64,000 bases of DNA from Lepturacanthus savala (Eukaryota; Chordata; Actinopteri; Scombriformes; Trichiuridae). The notes under the pieces are model-generated. The model saw only the letters and a program-made list of their open reading frames with translations. It was not told the origin of the DNA and did no database searches. The DNA is taken from assembly GCA_030544235.1 (NCBI GenBank), contig CM060464.1, positions 22,807,152 through 22,871,151 on the forward strand, given 5' to 3'. How positions within the stretch are numbered: position 1 is the first letter of the stretch; every line of letters begins with the position of its first letter. The position numbers and the translations under genes were made by a program. Below are positions 11,301-22,300 of this stretch, piece by piece.

Positions 11301-14300
11301 ATTTAGGTGCAGCTTAATTAGACTTCCTTAGGTTTAGAATTGCGCTGTAGTTTGTAGCCTAGATTGACAGTTCATAGCTCTGTGATAACACCACCACTCT
11401 ACAAATAAAGCTGTTGGTTTATTATCAGTCACATGTGCATGTGGTGTTGGTTTATCTGTTATGTGCACATGTAATTCACATGACTGATCTACTCATCTGT
11501 CATGTGCATTACATTTTACATTTGGTACATTTTATCACTTGATTTATATTTTGTTGTTTATTGTGTTTCTTGGCTTTATTTAATTGTATTGCAGACAACC
11601 ATTTGTCTAAATGCATTTCTGGAATCCCAACATGTTGCAGTTAGAAATGAATTTGAACTGTAGCTTCTATTTTTTTTTAAGGATATTTCACTTTTTGTAC
11701 AGTTAGTCCACTCCATGACACACTTTGTTCCTTTAGTTTTAAAGGCTCACTTCACATCTCACTTCCTGTGTTTCTGTCCATTAGAAGCTTCAGCAGAAGC
11801 CACTCACATCATCTCAGGCTGCAGTGACGTCCCATCGGTCCCTGCTCCATGCGACACAGAAGCAGCAGCAGTGGTCAAAGGTAACAAACACTATCCGGCT
11901 CCTCTGCTCTGCTCTACTCTCTGATACTGGAAAAAAAATGGAATGTGCATGTGTGTTGTAGAGGAGTGCAAAGAATGCCATGAAGCGACCCCAGCCACAG
12001 CAGTGGTTCACCCTGACGCAGAGCCAGAACAACTGAAGGAACGTTCAGTAGAAGAAGTGGCAGCTAGACTGGCTCAGCAAGACCAGGAGGAGCAGGACAT
12101 CGTGGCATGTAGGCAGCAACAACACACTCTTTTCTTTTAAGTCTTCTCCTATACTGCATCCTATTTCCTGTCAGTCTCTGATGATGTGTGTGTGTGTGTG
12201 ATTTCCAGCTGTATCTGCCAAACTGGAAGACTCTCTGGCCAGCTCAGCTCAAGCAACCCTTCAGGCTATTGGAGCTCAGGAGGCAGCACTTCAGGCCATT
12301 CTACAACACACACTCAAACTGAAGGAGGCTATGGAAGCAGAGGTACATAACAATGCAGTGTGATGCTGGTAGAGAACTAAAAATGTGACTAGATGTACAT
12401 TTTTGTTTATTTTTAGGGATGTTTGCGTTTAGTCGACTTGTCATTTAAATGATTGTACCCATTCTAGTCAGCACCAGAAACACTGTTCAGTTAAACTATT
12501 TATAAATATTTGATTAAAGGCATAATGTGTAACATTTGGCTTCCTTATCAAATCAAAGAAATAGTGGGTGGTGCTTTTGTTTTTGCTGTCAGTGCTGCAA
12601 TGACAGTGCTGGGACCCACCAGGTGAAGTACTTGAGATGGTCTAGTCATGTTACTGTCAGTGCCATTAAAGTGAATTGAATTTGTGCAAAACTTTAAATC
12701 ACAATCAAGCAGCACAGATTGGTCATTGGTAAGGCCGGGACATAAGTGTTCAGTAGATCATTTTAGCTGCAGCGACACGGCTGATGCAGTCTGTCATCGC
12801 AGGTGACAAGCACTGGGCGGTATGACCAGACATTTATATCATAATCTAATCATTTAGAAAACAATTACTGCAGTATATTAGTTTATAATAGCCAGACCAG
12901 TAATAACAGCTTTGGATGGTCCCACAAAATGGTGCTGTTCATAAAGAAGTTGTAGGCCGTCCCCTTAGCAAATACATCTTTGAGTGATGTCTGACTCACG
13001 TTTTGTGTTTCCGTGCCAACATTAACATTACCTGCGTGGAAGAAGACGCAGAACTTAGTTTGATGCATTCTTCATGTGGCTAATACTTTAGTCTCTATGG
13101 CTCAGTGGACAGTAAATGTCCACCATCGTTCATTAGCCTACTCGTCTAAATTTAAATTTACCTTTAATCAAAGACGAAATTTATTGTGAGGAACATCGTA
13201 GTTCTCGTCTTGTTCATCGTAGTAACTGCTCATCATCACCTCTTCTACCTGTTCAACCTGTACCATGACAGCTTCAATGCAATGAAGTGATTCCAATTAT
13301 GTAATCCAGGTTCCAGCTGAGGAGAAGTCCGCCCAGTGGAAGGATCTAGAATCGGCTCTGAATGACAGAACCTGTGCTGTGAATGATGCAGAAGCTGCTC
13401 TACAGAAAGCTAAGTAAGAATTATCCATATACATTAAATTCATTCAATCAGTGATTTTAATGGCATTGATTTTTCCCTGCGAGCATTCAGTAAATGACTG
13501 TTAACTCACAGCAAAACATACTTCTTACTGTACATAAGTGGAAATCCTTGAGCAGAATTGTATGCCAGGAGTCAGCCTGCCATCTCCATAGTTCTTCTAT
13601 CCCCTTCCATTGGCATTATCAGTGCACTTCATTCATTAATGAATCTATGATCACCACAGATGTTTTATCCATCTTTCTCACTCCTGTGCCAAAGAGACAC
13701 ATCAAGGCTCTGCTAACTCTACCATGTATGACTAGTGATCCAGTGAAGCTGATCCTCCAACTTTACTCCAATTGCATGTTGTGTTTCCTGCAGCAACGTT
13801 TTGGAGAGTTTGAAGTCCAAAATTGATGAGTCTAAAGGGTTGAAGGTCCCAGCTGTTCGCCCCCTGGTGTTAGCAGCAGAGGAGAATCTGCATAACATGG
13901 TGGTAGATCTAGATAAAGTGATCACTAAGGTAAGATTCTTATTTTACTTAAGCTTAAATTCTACATTTAGGAAAACACAGTTATTCACTTTCTTGTTCAG
14001 AGTTAAATGAGAAGATTAATACCACTCGCATGTTTGTAAGGTACATATAGCTAATTAGCTACATCCTGTAGCCAATTAGCATTACTTGGCTTAGTACAGG
14101 AGGCTAGCCTGGCTCTGCCCGAAGATAAAATGTGCCTACTGGCAGCTCTAAAACTATAATTTGCAATTAACAAGCAAAAAAAATGTAGCTAACCATTTAA
14201 TGTATATAAACACAGAAGTGTAATGACAACAAATGGCTGTTTTACATCACCTAAAAAAAATTGAGGTGTGATATTTGAGCTGAATGCTTATGTTAACAGT

Positions 14301-14608
14301 GCATCGTGCTCATAATGACAATGCTAACATCCTCATATTTAACAGGTATAATGTTTTCCATGTTAAAAATCTTAATTTAGTGTTTTAGCATGCTAACATA
14401 TGCTAATTAGCACTTATTCAAAAGTTGTGCATCAATACAAATAACTTGCCTGGAACCTACTCATCACTCATAGGTCCAGTCTGCAGAGTCAGAAGCCAAG
14501 ATTGTCTCCCAGTACAGTGAACTGGTTAATGAAGCCAAACTACAGTTCCAGAGGGAAGTAAGCAGCCTGACTCCAGACATCCAGGCCAACTGGAAGGGCC
14601 TCAGTAAG

Positions 14609-14657
<49 letters not shown>

Positions 14658-17600
14658 AGACACACACACGGCACATGATATCAATTATCAAATCACCTAT
14701 AAGTTTAACATGTGTAAATCTGAGCTATCCAATATAACGTTTTATTTAAATTGACCGTAGGCAAAGATACTACGTAGGTACAGAACAGGAATATCAGTGT
14801 TGTTTATAGAAATGATATATGTCCTATATATCAGTGGTTTCTCAACTGGTCTGGCTTCAGGACCCATATTTTTTAACAACTCAAATTAAATGTTCGTTGT
14901 TGATGTCAGCAAGTACCAAACATAGTTTTTTACTGCATAGGAGAAGCAAAAAAAAGATGCATTGGTAGTATGCTCCCACACACTGTCAATCATTAGCAAA
15001 ATATTGATTTTAATTTGTGTTTTGGAAATAGATTAAAATCATTCTTTTGCTAGTGATTGACAGTGTGCAGGAGTTCTTTTTTCTTACTCTAGCCAATGGC
15101 AAAATTCAATTGCACAAAATATACATTTTCAAAGTAACTGTTTTTGTTTGTTAGCCGGTAAACTGTCAGCAGACGACCTGAACGCCCTGATCGCCCACGC
15201 ACACCGTCGCATCGACCAGCTGAACCGTGAGCTGGCTGAGCAGAGAGTCCGTGAGCAAATCCACATCGACGGAGCTCTGGAACAACAGAAGCTGGAGAAC
15301 CAGAAAGCTCTGGAGAAGGCTGTACACACCTCTGTGCAGCACATCAAGGAAGAGGCCCGACTGGAACAAGAGAAGAAGGTACGACACACACACTCTTCTC
15401 ACACACAGCAGGCACCACTTCATCACTTCTGATCAGTATAACAATGTAACGTGTGTGTGTCTGTGTGTGTAGTTGGCTGAGTTGAGGGAGGTGATGGAGG
15501 CAGAAATGAGGACTCAGCTCCGGCGTCAGGCGGCTGCTCACACAGACCATGTCCAGGACGTCCTCAAAGTCCAGGAGCAAGAGCTGAAGGCTGAGGCTGA
15601 GCAGGTCTTTATGCTGCCCGACACTGCGTCTGCCCACTCTGCGTCTGCCCACTCTGCGTCTGCCCACTCTGCGTCTGCCCACTCTGCGTCTGCCCACTCT
15701 GCGTCTGCACACTCTGCGTCTGCACACTCTGCGTCTGCACACTCTGCGTCTGCACACTCTGCGTCTGCACACACTATTCAGATGTCACAGCAGACAAAGA
15801 AAGCCTGTTTAGCAAAAATGGAATATATGCAGTATATCAGTATATAGGTATAGCTTGCACTGCTCAATTGTGTATCTGAAGAGAAGTCTTGCTTATTATC
15901 TTGCTGATTATACTGGAAATTGATAGCAAAGATTCTTATTCCTGGATCACACATGGCATTACTAAATCATTAAAACAACACTATTACACTTTAAAGGTCT
16001 TGGTAAGTGTCCTTTATGAGCAACAAAATAAGGATGCCGGTGCTGTGTACAGTGAATTTTATAAATCCTACATGTGCATTTCTTTATGTTTCATCCATGG
16101 AACAGGTTTTTATAACTTCTAGACAGTTTCTAGAATAAATCAAGCCATGAAAATAAACGAATGTGCATGTGCACTCAGACTCTACTGTAAGATCATGTGT
16201 CCTGCCTGTTGTATTGTCACAGTTAAGCTGCATGTGTCTGACAGCCTGTCTGCTGTGGGTTGTGTTCAGGTGCTGAACAGTAAGATACTGGAACAGGAGA
16301 CTCGCTACCGTCAGCTGAGCCAGGAACAGCTGGATAACTTCACTCTGGATATGAACACTGCCCACGCAAGACTGAAGGGGATGGAGGAGGCCATAGACAG
16401 TAAGACACACACACACACACACACACGGCTCTGAAAAAGGCAAACTCAAAACTGGCAACATATGGTTTTATTAGACTTGTACTGTGTAAGAACCACCTTT
16501 TTAAGGTCCAGTGTAGTGCATCTATATCTATTTGACCAGGCTACTCCAAAGTCTTCATTTTGCGTTTCTTCAGCCATTCAGAGGTTGACTTGATGCTGTG
16601 TTTTGGATCATTGTCCTGCTGCAGAAACCAAGTTCATTCGAGACTGGTAGATCCCAAATACTTTCTTTCTCAGATCTCTGCATGATGTCTAGCTTTTGAG
16701 GATCTCTTGGTCTACTTCACTTTATCACTATTTGAGTGATTTGCTACTTGATTGGGAACAGGTGGCAGTAATCAGGCCTGAGTGTGGTAGGGGATATCGA
16801 TCACAGGTGTGATAAACTACAGTTAAGTTTTTTTTTTTTTTTTTTTACTTTTTCCACACTGGGCCATGTAGGTCTGGATTTTTTTTCTCCCTAAATAATA
16901 AAAACCTTAATTAAAAAAAAAACAAAATCATTTTGCGTTCACTTGTGTTGTCTTTAACAAATATTTAAATTTGTTTGATCTGAAACATTTAAGTGTAACA
17001 AACATACAAAAAAATCAGAAAGGGAGCAAACACCTTATTTAAAGGGTCTGTAAACACCACTAGGCAGTGTGAGGAAGCACTATATTCTTTAAATCTTCAT
17101 AGAGAATGGATCACATATGGTTCTGGATTGAACCTGTTGTGTCTTATCATTGCAGGCCATGTGATCGCAGAGGAGGAGGCGCGTAAAGCTCACCAGCTGT
17201 GGCTCTCTGTGGAGGCTCTGAACTACACCTTAAAGACTGCTAATATCGACTCACCAACCGTCCCTCTGGAGAGCGCCGCTCAGGCGGTGCGAGACAGCTG
17301 CCACGACGACTTCGCCCTGGCCCTGGCCTCGGCTCTCCCAGGAGAATCCCTGCAGCGCGGCGTGTACAGCGAGGCCTCCCTCCGCGCACGCTTCAACTCC
17401 CTGCGCTCGCTGGCTCGCCGTGTGGCCCTCATCGACGAGACCCACAACTCCCTGTACCAGTACTTCCTGTCCTATGTTCAAGCCGCGCTGCTGTTCGAGG
17501 CCAAACAGGAAGCGCCCCCCGCTCAGCTCAGTGGCGAAGATTTAGACCCGTTCAAGCTCCTGTCGTACGCCAGCTACTGCCTGGAGCATGGAGATCTGGA

Positions 17601-17760
17601 GCTGGCGGCGAAACTGGTGAACCAGCTGAGAGGAGAGGCCAGGAGAGCGGTGGAGGACTGGCTGACCGAAGCCAGACTCACACTGGAGACCAGGCAGGTG
17701 GTCAGCCTGCTGTCTGCTTATGCAAACGCTGTGGGGCTAGGAACCACCCAGGCTCCATAG
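8309..17760 (+). CDS. immt: MICOS complex subunit MIC60 / mitofilin (15 exons, 759 aa)
   Basis: MIC60 is the inner-membrane organiser of mitochondrial cristae junctions. Exons are 8309-8350, 10003-10070, 10179-10359, 10486-10624, 11078-11089, 11785-11880, 11962-12108, 12209-12342, 13310-13413, 13794-13929, 14474-14603, 15155-15378, 15473-15604, 16270-16399 and 17156-17760. All introns are GT-AG, and the 2280 coding bases keep one frame, giving 759 residues against 758 in human. Residues 1 to about 35 are basic and hydroxylated, like a mitochondrial presequence. A Gly-rich transmembrane helix follows (about 42-62, AAGLLTVGGGVGGTILY) with YAKWDPKFR after it. The middle is Lys/Glu-rich, then long coiled coil. 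The C-terminal exon holds the mitofilin domain (HQLWLSVEAL, LIDETHNSLYQYFLSY, LLSYASYCLEHGDLELAAK). Fish have two immt paralogues; I cannot say which this is. Confidence 0.96.
11078..11089 (+). CDS. immt: 12-nt microexon of immt
   Basis: ACATCCCTGAGG is bounded by CCCACAG and GTAAGC. With phase 1 on both sides it adds DIPE without disturbing frame, in the low-complexity linker after the transmembrane helix. Skipping it would also keep frame, so it may be alternatively spliced. The call rests on splice signals alone. Confidence 0.6.
14615..14652 (+). repeat. (CA)n microsatellite in immt intron 11
   Basis: A CA run begins 12 bases after the exon 11 donor and is followed by interrupted CAGACACAGACACAC. 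Confidence 0.95.
15626..15775 (+). repeat. 15-bp minisatellite next to the immt exon 13 donor
   Basis: There are ten head-to-tail 15-bp units. Units 1-5 read GCGTCTGCCCACTCT and units 6-10 read GCGTCTGCACACTCT, the last ending CACACT. The array starts 22 bp after the exon 13 splice site. Because the unit length is a multiple of three and lacks stops, retention of this intron would extend MIC60 in frame with ASAHS repeats until the stop near 15847. Confidence 0.95.
16405..16426 (+). repeat. (AC)n microsatellite in immt intron 14
   Basis: A short AC run directly follows the exon 14 donor GTAAG. Confidence 0.9.
16440..17050 (-). mobile_element. Tc1-like transposon remnant in immt intron 14
   Basis: On the minus strand, 16540-16625 reads QQDNDPKHSIKSTSEWLKK and then KMKTLE, the conserved block around the second catalytic Asp of Tc1-family transposases. 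A stop follows where a Trp is usual. The rest (16640-17050) is non-coding, ending in an A/T-rich segment with ATCAGAAAGGGAGCAAACACC, which resembles the outer end of fish Tc1-like elements. No complete ORF or intact terminal repeats are seen. Confidence 0.75.
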
Positions 17761-18650
17761 GATGATTTATCCTGGCAGCCACTAAAGGAATACTCCACTG
17801 AAAACCGTTTGTCAGTATCAAACAGTGGCTCAGTGTAGGTTTAAGTGAAGCTCAATGGTGGACGTAACTTCTTCTTTGTGGAGGAAGGAAGCTGTTGGAT
17901 TCACAACAGTGTTTGATACTAAGAATAGATTCTCAGTGGAGTTAACAAGCAACATAAATGTTTTTTTTTGTTTTAAAGCACTAAGTCACTGTGGAGGATT
18001 ACTTCTCAGATATAATTGATGCACCCTTCCAATCTAGTCTCGTCGATTCAGACCAATTTGATCCCGGTATTTATTTTTTTTGGCTTTGCCCGAATGTTAT
18101 GGAAAATCTATTTATCCTAACATAACAGAATATGTCATGCTGCATTTTATTTTTGTCAATACTGTACATGTTAAAATAAATCATGAACAAGGAGGACGCC
18201 CGTTACATGTCTTCATTCTTCCCATACAACAGTCTGTTACACCCACATCATATTTCCATTTCCAAGAATCATCATCTTAGCTTGAATATACCCAAGTATG
18301 GAGAGAATATATGGAACGGTTTCACTCAGGTAGCAGAATCATGTCATGTACTAGTGCAGTGACAGTTCAGGAGTAGACTAAATGCATGGCCCCAAGTGCT
18401 ATATACTGAAAAAGAATTCAGTTTTCTCTCAAAGTAATCTTTTATTTATACATCAAATGCAAACACAAATCTCATTAGAATTGGAAAATGTACTTGTTCC
18501 TTAATCCAAACTTAAATTAATCTTACATTTCCATTTTTGTATATGCAGTTTGGGTTATGAGTTAGAAACCTGTTGTGAAGGGGGGGTGAAACGAAATACA
18601 TAGATGTATATATCAAATATTTTCATGCCGATTTCAAATAAAGATAATAC
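17761..18650. other. immt 3' UTR and convergent intergenic boundary with fgf
   Basis: AT-rich sequence follows the immt TAG. AATAAA-type signals for immt occur at about 18175 and 18637. On the opposite strand TTTATT at 18441-18446 could end the fgf transcript. The two genes converge, so their 3' ends may overlap. No other gene is visible from here to 19160. Confidence 0.45.
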
Positions 18651-19165
18651 CTAAAATCAACATTGCTTATACAGCATGTTTTGGTGGAGTTTTGTTTATT
18701 TACAGGGAAAATAATACAGATGTAGAATCTAAAAAGGAATATCTCACTGAGTCATTAGCTAAATATTAGCTAAATATAGCCTACAACAAAAATAGCAGCA
18801 CAAGTAAGTGCACTCTGCCCTCTGTGTAGCCTAAAAAAGTGTATAACACTTATTTAGGAAAACCCCCAAAATTCAACACACATTAAGAAACGTGTACAGA
18901 ATCTGCAAAAAATATTGCTGCATTAATCTAAATCTAAATGTCCAAAATTCAACATGTGCAAATATTGTGAATTGCTGTTTGATGCATGTTCTTGGAGTTG
19001 CCACCATGTGCTAAATTTGACTGATAGCAATGTTTCCACTGATACTGAGTTTGTCCATCGGAGTCTTCACTCACAGCCACGATGCTACATTACTGTTCTT
19101 TTGTTGGTGCATAGCAGCAGTTCATGCAAACACTGCCTACAGAGGTGCACAAATATTTGAAATAG

Positions 19166-19309
19166 TTTCAAACTGTGGTCCATCGTATAAATGGTAGGAG
19201 GAGATGAGCAGGTCCGAACTGAAACAGCAGCTGTGACTTCATTCTACAAGTCACAGCTGCTGTTTCCTCATCTCTTACTAGCATTTATTCAATGGACTAC
19301 AGTTTGAAG
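19166..19309. repeat. Long inverted repeat (hairpin) in the presumed fgf 3' UTR
   Basis: The arms are 19166-19239 and 19248-19309. The inner 19 bp (GAAACAGCAGCTGTGACTT and its complement) are perfect around an 8-nt loop. One arm carries a 12-nt bulge at 19209-19220. The outer 43 bp pair at 36 of 43 positions by direct comparison. In the minus-strand fgf transcript it would begin 14 nt after the stop. It could be a fold-back transposon relic or a structured RNA, even a small-RNA precursor. Confidence 0.85.
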
Positions 19310-19323
19310 TTTTAAATTAAAAC

Positions 19324-22300
19324 TCATATTCTGGGGAGGAAGTGTGTCATGGTCATGGTGGGTGTGACCCGGTTCCCTCTCTTGGTTTTGCCGGTCTTGC
19401 TGAGGCCAATGTACATGCCTGGGTGTGTGGCTGATTCATAGGCGTTATAGTTGTTGGCCAGGAAATTCTCCTTGAACTTACAATCATCATTGTAATGGCC
19501 CTGCAGAGAGGAAAAAACACATGAAACACTTGGTGATTTATGCAGTCAACACTAATTACTGCTTCTTCAATGTGAGAACATCCTCAGATTGTCTCCTTGG
19601 GGTTTGAGACTGTAAGACAACATAAGAACAGAAGAAAACACTTCAAAATATAAATATATGATTCTGTCAATAATTATAATTTTTTATTACTATTAGGGCA
19701 TGTGTGTGTATACATGGCCTGGTAAAGGTTAGGGAATAAAAAAGGATCTTATCCATCCACCCCGACCTTCTTACAAGATTTTGAGGCTGCAAATATCTTT
19801 CATGAGAGACTGGAGTCGTTACAGACATCACATTAGAGGTCTGTGCCCTTAGATATACTGATACACTGATATTTTTATATCCATATGAAGATATGTCTTC
19901 TTATTTTTCTTAAATCTCAGTTCAGCCAGTGTTAAATTGAAGGCAACAACACACATCATACACTCACAAACTTAAGGTGGCAGTCAGGAGACATGAAACT
20001 CATCCACCAGGTTTACAGCAGCAGTTAGAGGCCAGCTGAATGTTTAAGTAGGAAACTGTGTTACTTTACATCTGTAATTCATGCCACTTTATAAGATGGT
20101 ATAATAGTAAATGATAGGTCCCAAGCACAGGCTGAGGATATTAGAAAATGGGCGGCAGGTTTGGAATAGACTCTCTGGCTGCGTCAGGCTCAGGTGCTGT
20201 CCTCAATATATTTATATTTAATAAAGAGAAGCCCCCCTGCTTTACCACCCACTTCTGTACACATTGGACTGTTGCTAGAAGAGGAAAAGGATGACTAACT
20301 ACTGAATGACTAACCGCTGCTTCAAAACAACTTTAACTCGAGCAGAACTCTCCAGTGGTTGGTCTGTCGCTGAAAACATTACACCGGCAGTTTGGGGCCA
20401 GAAGAAAATGAGCTATAATAAGTGACATGAACAAAGGTCAGAGGATGTTCACACATTAACGACCCCGAGGCTGGTGTGTGATTCATGATATTGGGCTGTA
20501 CAAGTTAAAGGAACTCGACCTGAATTTAACTGACAGTTTATTTGTCTAACCTACAGACTAATGATAATCAGTTGTTTCAAATGATTAAGAGCTGCATTGT
20601 TAGGAGGTTCACTTATAAATTAAAATCCATTTCAACTTTTATAAGCTCAGTTTGTGCACATATCAGTTTGGAACATAATAATATAATCCAAGTTATATTG
20701 AACAATACAGTTTCTTTTAGAAGGCTTAAATGACCAGAAATAAATTTATCAGTTATCAGCAGTCGATCAAATGTTTAACATAAGGGAACAGGGGCCGGTT
20801 GCACCAATTGGCCATTATGTCTTAAATATGGCTGGTTGTAAATTTATGTTCTAAGACCAACCTAATATTTACTTTTTTAATGTTCATTTGGCAGGGACCC
20901 TACATACAATACCATAAAAAAGGGAAAAAAGACATATAAGATGTCCAGCTTCAGCTAATTTGAAGTCTTTGTCCCCGTCATGTGTTGAGATATACTAAAT
21001 ACACTTAGAAAAATGCTATGACACAAATGCAGTGAATAATACAATAAGTAAACACAGATGCAGTTGTCAATTACTGATAAAAACATAATCTATATAGTGA
21101 GGCTGGTTGCATCAACTAAGCTTCCAGAGCAGGCATGAGGTCAAAATCTTATGTCGTTTCTATAGCAACAAAATTGCTTGACAATGTTGTGTCTGGTACA
21201 TCAGATGTACCAACGGTACCAATCACATGCATTTTCTGACACGTTGGCACACGTCTCACACCCCTCACCTCCCCCCCTGCAGATCCTCCACAGACTACAC
21301 TGTTGGCTATAGTTTGTCTACATACTCCACTCAACCTATTCATTGCATATTTCAGTTTTCTTTATTGCTATTATTCATATATGTGAGATAGTACTACTTA
21401 GCAGCACTCAGGAGTCAGTCCTCTAACAGTATAGACATAGCATTGCGATCATGCAATCACCACGTTTCAGTCAATTGATGAAAACATTTATAGTGAGTTT
21501 ACACATGAACTGTCTTTATATGGTTGTGCCTGTAGTTGACATAATACAATCAACAATGTATTCTAAGCTGCTACAGCTCACACCAAATAGGAAAACATGG
21601 TGTATTTATTTATTTAATTTTTTTTTCTTGAGCTCAACTGGTCTTAGTCTTGATGTGGTCTTGGTCTTGGTCTTGGTGATACTCTCTGAACTTAATAGTG
21701 TCTTGGTCTCAGTTTAGGTGGTTTTGACTACAACTCCAGTGTCAGCCCTGCAGTTCTAGCTTAACTGGGTCTTTATATATGGTAACCAGACAGTTACCCT
21801 GCTGGCACAAACCACCTCCCACAGCGATTCTTTCCTGCAATAAACACCCATTAGCAGACACCGCTTTACCCCAACACTTATAGTTTAGGGTACATAAACA
21901 TGTACCCCAAACTATAACTAAGAAATACCCATAAATATCAAAAACAACAAAAAAACTAAACAAAAGAACATATCCTTAAACAGTAAAGTTAAAACTCCCC
22001 CCTTCCTACATTTAATCCTACTCCACTTACCCACTGTCATTGTACACTAAACCCTAAATCCTTGTTTTACTACGTTTCTGTTCACAGAAAAATGCCACGC
22101 AGGAGCCTGTGTCCTCTGTAATAAAAGGGAAAACAGCCGTACATAATATCAATTAAGCAATAAATGCATATATACATAAAATGACCATGTGTTTTTGTTG
22201 CCTCCCTGTAAGTATGTCAGTTCATTTGTGCTTTAACCATAGATAAATCCCCAGGGACGGTAAAACTCACCATTACATTGTGACATGGAGAGGAAGATGA

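Noticed and set aside
14464..14691. Minus-strand ORF across immt exon 11 and the CA repeat
   Set aside because: It is a shadow of immt exon 11 plus a valine/cysteine-rich translation of the CA microsatellite.
15344..15774. Arg/Val-rich and Cys/Ala-rich minus-strand ORFs over the minisatellite
   Set aside because: They arise because a 15-bp repeat without stops is open in several frames. The host gene is on the plus strand.
19324..19326. Possible stop-codon readthrough of fgf stimulated by the downstream hairpin
   Set aside because: The next in-frame stop comes after only three further codons, before the hairpin, so readthrough would add nothing of note.
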